From Rhodosporidiobolus odoratus (Eukaryota; Basidiomycota; Microbotryomycetes; Sporidiobolales; Sporidiobolaceae): DNA of 64,000 nt. Of this stretch, positions 57,515 to 64,000 are shown in pieces. How positions within the stretch are numbered: the stretch's first letter is position 1; each line of letters starts with the position of its first letter. The stretch is from positions 186,001-250,000 of the forward strand of contig JAOANU010000016.1 in NCBI GenBank assembly GCA_034387635.1, in the 5' to 3' direction. The translations under genes and the position numbers were made by a program. Under the pieces are notes generated by a model. The model was given only the letters and a program-made list of their open reading frames with translations. It was not told the origin of the DNA and did not search any database.

Positions 57515-58397
57515 GGTGAGAGAGGGAGAGACGGGGTGGAGGGGGCGGAGGAACCGGAGACTGGCAGTCGAGGTGAGATGGAATGGGTGGGATTGCGAGT
57601 GAGGAGTTCAAGACAGACTTGTTCGGTTGGGGACTCTTCGCATGTCACCCCTGTAAGTGGTACCAAACCTCCGAGGAGAGAGCGATGTAGAAGAAACAGG
57701 GGAACATTGTCGCGGACTTTCCGTGCCTCAACGTGCGCCCACCTTTGACACGAAGGGACAGCGTCTGGCGCGTCGTCAGGGAGCGCGTAACCTCATTCGC
57801 ATCAACCGGCGACTTCCGAGGTGGAGAGCAAAGAGTGACGGCCATGTTGGCATTTCAGCAGCAGAGCAGAACGAGGGAGTACAAGAGGCAAGCGAGAGAT
57901 CAGGCGGGACATCGGATGCATTTCATGCATGATTCGGGATCGGCTCACTCGTCCCTCATTGTTTAGGTTAAGCCCAATGATACGAGAGAATGTCGGAATG
58001 ATGCGAACCTCGGGATAGAAGAAGACCAATCGTTGCAGGCGTGCAGCGTGGTCCCTAGACGCGAGCAACGGGAGAGGCAGCTCGCAATGTAACCCAGAAC
58101 TTGGCCGAATAGTGGCGGGACGGTGGCCAGAAAGAAGAGCGAGAAACCGCAGCTTGCGAAATTGAAAAGTTCATGCTTGCTCTTCCACCTTTCTCACGTC
58201 CCCCTGGCGACTGAATCGGGCAATCGGCTTTTTCTCGTCGACTGCAGCGACATGGCCACGTCGCTAGAGACCGATGGAAGGCGAACGAAGCATTTCCGAA
58301 GTCGCGGTTAGACTACCTTCGCTTGCTTTCGTCACTTTCCTGACTCTCGCTCGTCGATTCCTGACCTATCGCCACATCCCTCCACCGTAGTACTGGT
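57515..58397. other. Divergent promoter region
   Basis: About 880 bp between the glycosyltransferase and GNAT starts. No supported gene. Confidence 0.5.
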
Positions 58398-59337
58398 ATG
58401 GCTACCTCCCAGTATGCTCCTCCTGCCCGCGCATCCCCCCAATCGTTCTCTACGATTCTCTGCGCTACTTCGGAAGAGATGGCCAGGAGTATGGCGATAA
58501 GGTGCGTGGGCTACCTCGACCGTCCTCTTTGTGACTACTGACTGTATGTTGCTCACGAGCAGGTATCAGGTCTTCTGCGTCGAGCAAGGATATGACCCGA
58601 AGATCGAGGTTCGTCGCCCTCTTCCGCTTTTGACCCTATTCCGGCACACTGTATTGACGTCGATGTTTTGCACAGGTTGATCATCGAGATCCCGACTGCG
58701 ATCACCTCCTGCTCGTGCGAAGGAGCGACGACGGTAGCGAGAAAGACGTCGGAACCGTCCGGTGGCATGTCTTTTCCTTTCGCTGGTCCCTTCTTCCTGT
58801 CTTCGCTTGTCCGCGTCTTTCCTAAACTCTGACCAACTCCGACCTCTTCGACTTTCGATCTGCGTAGGTACGCCCCTCAATCCAAACTCGGTCGCTTTGC
58901 CGTCAACTCCGCTTTCCGAGGTGTGGGTGCAGGAAAGCTTCTTTGCGAAGCGCTCGAAGACCACATTCGACAGCGACGGGGGAAAGCAAAGGAAAAGTTT
59001 GCGGGAACGGACGAGGCAGAGGTGGTGGCTTGGTCACAGAAGTGGGTCCTACGACTTCTTTCCGCCTTGGTATTCGTTCACCTATTTCTCGGTAGATGGA
59101 GCAAGACTAATGTAGTTGTCGTGGCCCTCGCAGGATTGCCGAAGGCTTTTATACCAAGATGGGATGGGAGACTGTCGGGGAGGACTTCATCGAGGTCGGC
59201 TTTCCCGCTATTCAATTGTCAAGAAAAAGCTGCCGAGGCTGACACTCTTCTCTTGTCACCTTTCTTGTTCTCGGCGAATTCAGGAGGGCCAGCCGCACTG
59301 CAAGGTCGTCAAGAAGATCAAGCTTGTGCCGGAATAG
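58398..59337 (+). CDS. GNAT-family N-acetyltransferase
   Basis: Predicted acetyl-CoA-dependent N-acetyltransferase, ElaA/YjcF-like; substrate unknown. The start at 58398 (MATSQYAPPARASPQSFSTI) splices in frame to AIRYQVFCVEQGYDPKIE, then VDHRDPDCDHLLLVR. Later exons give GTVRYAPQSKLGRFAVNSAF with the acetyl-CoA loop RGVGAGKLLCEALE. Further on are EVVAWSQKIAEGFYTKMGWE and the end GEDFIEEGQPHCKVVKKIKL. RxVFxxEQ and RGxGxGxxL are the family hallmarks. The stop at 59335-59337 lies in the first of three tandem 37-bp copies of the gene's own 3' end, so translation ends at the first copy. Confidence 0.85.
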
Positions 59338-59411
59338 CAAGGTCGTCAAGAAGATCAAGCTTGTGCCGGAATAGCAAGGTCGTCAAGAAGATCAAGCTTG
59401 TGCCGGAATAG
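59300..59411 (+). repeat. 37-bp tandem triplication over the GNAT stop codon
   Basis: Three exact head-to-tail units (59300-59336, 59337-59373, 59374-59410). Each contains the last coding bases and the TAG. The stop in copy 1 makes copies 2 and 3 part of the 3' UTR. Confidence 0.97.
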
Positions 59412-59612
59412 ATCAGAATCTTAAGAAACAGTGTAGCGTCGTTATTTTCTTATGCCTAGGCAAGCGCTCGAACCTGACTTGGGCCCGGCCTTGAACCTGC
59501 GGAAATGCGTCGAGACTGGCGGATGGTACCTCTCACGGAAAAGGAATGCTTTGTGAGGTGAGCGTGCGAGTTGCGAAGATGCAGACAGGAAAGAACAACA
59601 GATGAAAGGCGT

Positions 59613-61384
59613 CTAAGGTGCTCCAGGCTGCTCGACATCCTCCTCCATCAAGACCCCAGGGACAACGACCTCCTTCCCCTTGCCCGCCTCGACCAACGGA
59701 TGCGGCGCTGCCCACCCCCCTTGATCCAATCGATCCGGTCCCCTCTTCGCCTCCTCCATATCCTCCCACGTCCTCAGGTACTCCTCCTTCGCAATCCCCT
59801 CCCAACAAGGACTCTCTCCATCAAGCCAGCTATACTCAGCCCACCCTCTCTCGGTGGGAGCCTTACTCTCCTCCCCCAACCCCTCCCCCCGAATTCCCCT
59901 CCCAATATCCTCCGGGTTCAACCTAAGTCCCATCAAGCCTCCTCCATGCCCTCCGAGTTTCTGTACCAGCTCCCTCGTGAGATCTTGTAAGCGATTCGTA
60001 CGCATTCGAAGGAGTCGACGGAAGAGAGCTGGACCGTCTCTACGGTCGTCGTTGGGGATGGAGGCCATAAAGGGAAGGCCTCGGGGATGGGATTTGGCGA
60101 GACGCGCGAGGGTCGAGGCGAGGGGTCGAGTTGGAAGAGTGACGGTGAGGAAAGGGACGACGAGACGAGTCTCGAGATAAGGGGGGAGGGGGCGGATGTA
60201 GTCGTCGCCGACTGGAGGGTGGAGGTCTTTTTTCAGGTCCTTCATTTGTTGACGGATCTCGGCTTGGCGATCGGCAGTGGGGGAGACGAAGCCGGAAGGT
60301 GCGGCAGGCTCGGAAGGCGGCGTGGAAGAGTCGGAGGGTTCGGCAGACGGAGAGGAAGGCGAAGAGAGGGGAATTGGATCGGTAGGCGTAGAGGCTTCAG
60401 CCGAAGAGGCTGATGAGGTGTCCGGTCCTCCTGTCACTGTTTGCTGCAGCTTGTCGTCCTGCTTTTGTAGCCGCTTCATCTCCGACATGAGAGCCCGGAT
60501 CCGATGCGACGTGGGCTTATTGAGCAGTGCCCGCTCCTCTGGGCTGCCGGGCAACACTGCGAGGTCGATGTACTCCTTCGATTCGGGCGAGCATGCCCAA
60601 TGTGCCGCAGTCGTGACCGGGGTTTTGGGCTTGCCATGCTCCAGCTTGACCAGCTCTGTCTTTTCCTCAAGCCAGTCCCCGTAGTTCAGCGATTTGAACC
60701 GCTCTTCCAGCTCACTCTCCTTGCAGAACCCGCCGAAGACTTCCCGCCGTGTTGCTCGACCGTGACCCCATCGTATAGGATAACGAGTGACGGCGAGATA
60801 GACGGTGTGGGGTTCATAGGCGGCAGCTTCGGGTCGGATGCGGTTTTCGCCTACTCGCACGTCGAGAGAGTCCTTTTCTTTTCGAGAAGGGTTCATGACG
60901 TTGAGATACTGAAAGTGTCGAGGTTGGGTGAAACCGCCCATGTCTGCGAAGGAGATCAGGGGTGAGCAAGCCCGCTCACAAGGAACGGATGGAAAGAAAA
61001 CGGACAAGTCTTGGTCTCTGTCATCTGGGCCGTTAAATCCCTTCGCTCCAATCGTTCCGCACGTTGTACCCGCATCTTTCTGTACCGTTCCCGATCCGCT
61101 TCGGTCGGTACAGGGCGTTCTGAAGGTGGTTGCTGTCGTTGTCGGACCTTGCTGCGTGTCGTGCGTTCTTCGTTGCCGCCCCACGAGTGCTTCGGAGCAG
61201 TCCATGAGCTCTTTGATCGAGAGTCGTCGGCATCGTCGAGTTCTTCCAGCCATGATGCTTGTCGACGAGGAGGAGGGGCGAGAGTGCGGGAGGAGGAGGA
61301 GAAGTTGGCGGCGGCGACACGGTGGGCCTGCCTGTTAGGCTTAGCGGTACGCAGGGGTCGTAGCCAGCTGGACAGGCTTGTCAT
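59613..61384 (-). CDS. Predicted mitochondrial protein, unrecognised
   Basis: I do not recognise the family. The start at 61384 (MTSLSSWLRPLRTAKPNRQA) continues HRVAAANFSSSSRTLAPPPR, a good matrix-targeting presequence (Arg/Ser/Ala-rich, no acidic residues). A basic helical region follows, then one intron (donor GTCCGT) and a single long exon: QPRHFQYLNVMNPSRKEKDS, then HTVYLAVTRYPIRWGHGRAT, which may be a beta-rich core. A Ser/Pro/Glu-rich linker leads to a C-terminal part with ETRLVVPFLTVTLPTRPLAS and helices (ALFRRLLRMRTNRLQDLTRE). It is ~560 residues. A mitoribosomal or RNA-binding role is a guess from the basic charge. Convergent with the GNAT gene. Confidence 0.65.
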
Positions 61385-62180
61385 TGGTTCTCTGAGCGCG
61401 ATTGACGGGAATGTGAAATGTCAACCTCGTTGTCTCCCTCAACTTCCCGCTCAATCATGCCGCTGTATGACACGCTGAATCGGGTCAAAGCCTGTGTTGC
61501 GCCTTGTCCATACATAACAGCGACCCTTATCGACATTGCACGGCTCCTTCCAAGTTGGTGGGTCGTCGCGCTTCCCGCCCTTATCTCACCTCCCAACTTT
61601 GCATCAAGATCTCGACTACAACGCTTGCAACGCGCACGGACGACTGCAGATGGTCATCAAGGTGGTGCAACCACGCTTCTCGTGCGCTCATCGCCGCCGG
61701 CGAAACCTGCCTATCAAAGCCTCCGCGGAATGCGATTAACAAGGGAAACACCCTTGGTCGACATGTCGCAGAACTCAACGGTGCTCAACGACCAGTCCGA
61801 CAATACTAGAAAGCTCGGGCACCTCAGATTTCCAGACTGGATGGGAATCGCAAGCCCGGCATACATGTTCTGCCCTCAGCCTTTTACCTCCTACCTCGTC
61901 GAGCTCTTCGTGCTGGTGTCGGTGTTACGGGCGATGCGAGCTCCCGCGCGGTCGCTCTCGCTGGACTATCTGGAACCGTGATGCTTCACGGAACACGCAG
62001 CTTGCCGAGGACTTCCGGCATGTCGCACGTTCATTGCACTTTCGGATCCTGTATCCTCCCCGGCCCCTCAAAAGCGCTGCTCGTCCGTCTTCATGCTACC
62101 GGTACTCGTTTCTTCACTTCAACTTTGCACCACCTTGCCCTCGCTTTAACCTCGGGCCACCTCCCGAAAAGCCTTCCGGC
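61385..62180. other. Divergent intergenic region
   Basis: About 800 bp between the mitochondrial protein and copy B. A 187-codon plus-strand ORF here has no domain, signal or splice support. Confidence 0.5.
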
Positions 62181-64000
62181 ATGCGTTTCCTTCTACCAAC
62201 CCTGCTTGCTTCCGCCTCTGCACTGTCCAAGGTTGCCGCCCTCCGACAACCCTACGAGTATCTAGAAGCGCTCGAACGTTTCCAAGATGCGTGAGTACCG
62301 GCTCTCGTAACGACCTAAATGTCGAGCTGCGAAGCTGACCTTTTCTGTCCTCAGCCTCCTCAACCCCGAGCCTATTGTCAAGGCAGGGAAGACGGATCTG
62401 ATGGCTGAGGACGTCGTAGGGCGGCTAGATGTAACCACCAGTGAGTTGCTCGCGCTTCCTCGGCGAGTACGAGGCGACTAGCCCGCTAACTTGTACTCTT
62501 ATTCCTGCAGCTTTTCTCGGTCAAGAGCTCAACATTGAATACCTCTTCGGTACGTCCTCTTGCCCGTCCTCTGCGCACATCGAGGTACAATGACCTGACC
62601 TCTGCCTCTCCCTCTTATCGTGCCAGGCCTCTTCTACAATATCCGCGACGATACGATACCAGTACCAGCATTATCGGCTACCCAAAAAGCCATACTATCA
62701 CTTCTCTGATCATCGAGCCGCCCGTAGCTTACTACAGCGCTGTCGTTGAGCTCGAATATGCGACCATTAACCGCACGATTCCTATACAAGCCGACTTCAT
62801 TACGGCTTGGAACGATGACCTGAAAATGATTTCGTACGTCTGCGTCTCATCCTTGCTGGAGCAGTCTCACCATCCCTTATTGGCATATATAGGCGGACAG
62901 CTGACGCTTCTCGCCTTGCGCAGATGGGATGCGACTCTGCGTCGATGGTCTCGTGCGTCAGCCGCCCTTCACTTTCTCGAGCCCTACTGATCGAGGTGCA
63001 CGCCTATCTTGCAGTGGGATTCCGCTACATCATCTCGCAAATCGCTCCGCAAATCGCGAAAGAACTCGGCGAAACGTACGATCCGGCAACAACAAACACG
63101 TCCGCTCTCATGGCTCAAAAAGCTGCGACCGAGCTATGCGCGACGGCGATGCAGTATTGCACGGGGGACAATCAGCAGTATGAGTCGTATGATCAGTGCT
63201 ACGCGGTGTTGACGGAGGAGAAGCCTTGGGGGGACCCGCTGGATGGAGGTCTCGATGTGCGTTATCGTTCTTCCCTCATTGCCTTGGGCTATCTTGCGAG
63301 GAGGATGCTAAGACTGACAAGAACATTGGTACAGACCACCTGGTGCCGCTACATTCACCGGAATATGGTTCCCTTCCGACCTCGAGTGCACTGTGCCCAT
63401 ATCGGTCCTTCCGGAGGCGACATGTGCATCGACCGCGACTATCTCGAAGTCACCTACGACTACCCGTTCTCTCAGACGCTGGTCGCTCCCAATGTCAGCT
63501 ACAATGCACAGGACATGGGTTCCTTGTCGGAGAAGAGCATTTCGGAGCTGGCGAAGGCGCAGCTTACTCTCACTTTCCCGACTACGGTCGCCTTCTGTGC
63601 GTTTCCGAGCTGTCTGACTCCTCTTGAAGCCCAACGCTCAACTGTTCTCGTGCTGCAGATCCCATTCCTGTCTTCGTCTTGACATTCATCCTTTATTTTT
63701 CCGCGAAAGTCAGCCACTGGGGCTTCAAGCGCTACTCCGCCGAGTACAACAAAATGTCTCCCGCTAATCAGCGCAATACGGTCACCTGTCAGTCATGTCT
63801 CTTCTGTACCGCTCAAAATACGCCTGTGCTGACGTCTTCCCTTACTTAGACGTCGTGAATGCTTTCTACACGACCGTCGCCCTCATCTGCCAGTGCATGG
63901 CGACGCCTGCTCTCGCCCATTCGTACTCCCAGTTTGGCATCAAGAATATCACCATTACAGCCGTGATCATTTCTGCTCTATGTGCGTTTCGGCACTCCTC
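62181..64000 (+). CDS. Secreted-domain plus multi-TM orphan protein (copy B), 3' partial, frameshifted
   Basis: Paralogue of copy A at 27.7-30.3 kb, with the same exon junctions. The start at 62181 gives a signal peptide (MRFLLPTLLASASALSKVAA) and LRQPYEYLEALERFQDA. Then LIIEPPVAYYSAVVELEY, ITAWNDDLKMIS, the Cys-rich block (ELCATAMQYCTG, YESYDQCY, EKPWGD, TTWCRYIHRNMV) and HCAHIGPSGGDMCIDRDYLE. TM segments begin at IPVFVLTFILYFSAKV, followed by SPANQRNTV and NAFYTTVALICQC. The exon from about 62626 enters as LFYNIRDD, but from ~62655 the homologous frame is offset by one base; the entering frame hits a stop at 62707-62709. Either a real lesion or a base-call error. The gene runs off the window. 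Confidence 0.7.

Noticed and set aside
61418..61981. 187-codon plus-strand ORF between the mitochondrial protein and copy B
   Set aside because: No recognisable motif and no splice partners; most likely chance in GC-rich intergenic DNA.

Overview
The window is nuclear DNA of a basidiomycete yeast, most likely a Microbotryomycetes red yeast of the Rhodotorula/Rhodosporidium type. The evidence is high GC, dense genes on both strands, and nearly every gene cut by several 50-100 nt introns with GTRNGT-like donors, CTGAC/CTAAC-like branch sites and CAG/TAG acceptors. The protein set is also basidiomycete in character: a FlbA-type DEP-RGS regulator, a peroxin 2, RanBP1, and a family of BTB proteins. 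The species call is inference. Exon boundaries were read by eye from splice signals and frame continuity.

Layout. 0-5 kb: a partial EamA/DMT transporter (+) and an F-box protein with a CxxC cluster (-). 5-12.3 kb: an HSF-type transcription factor with a C-terminal DNA-binding domain, and the SEA/GATOR2 subunit Rtc1/WDR24 (both -). 12.5-17.5 kb (+): riboflavin synthase, cytosolic PheRS alpha subunit, and a mitochondrial cytochrome-b5-reductase/Cyc2-like flavoprotein. 17.5-20.7 kb (-): Pex2 and RanBP1. 21.2-25.8 kb: an FAD/NAD(P) monooxygenase-like protein (+), Gna1 and ADC lyase (both -).

25.8-33 kb is an accessory region. It holds a BTB gene with a damaged splice acceptor, a secreted/multi-TM orphan protein, and a broken second BTB copy. 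33.3-41.4 kb (-): a large disordered coiled-coil protein with a 20-residue polyQ tract, and the DEP-RGS regulator. 43.5-50.9 kb: a secreted beta-trefoil-like protein with a histone-H1-like lysine insert, COX7, Rpf1 (-) and Mgm101. 51.4-54.9 kb: two tandem four-TM proteins that look like distant paralogues. 55.3-61.4 kb: a fucosyltransferase-like type II membrane protein (-), a GNAT acetyltransferase whose 3' end is triplicated, and an unrecognised predicted mitochondrial protein (-). 62.2 kb to the end: a second member of the secreted/multi-TM orphan family, carrying an apparent one-base frameshift.

Most genes are housekeeping and not functionally clustered. The strongest candidates for something undescribed are the paired secreted-domain/TLC-like membrane proteins, the trefoil/H1-like chimera, the tandem four-TM pair, and the twin palindromes just upstream of MGM101. 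Fine-scale oddities include a start codon split by an intron, a GC-AG intron with no in-frame stop, and two tandem duplications that alter reading frames.
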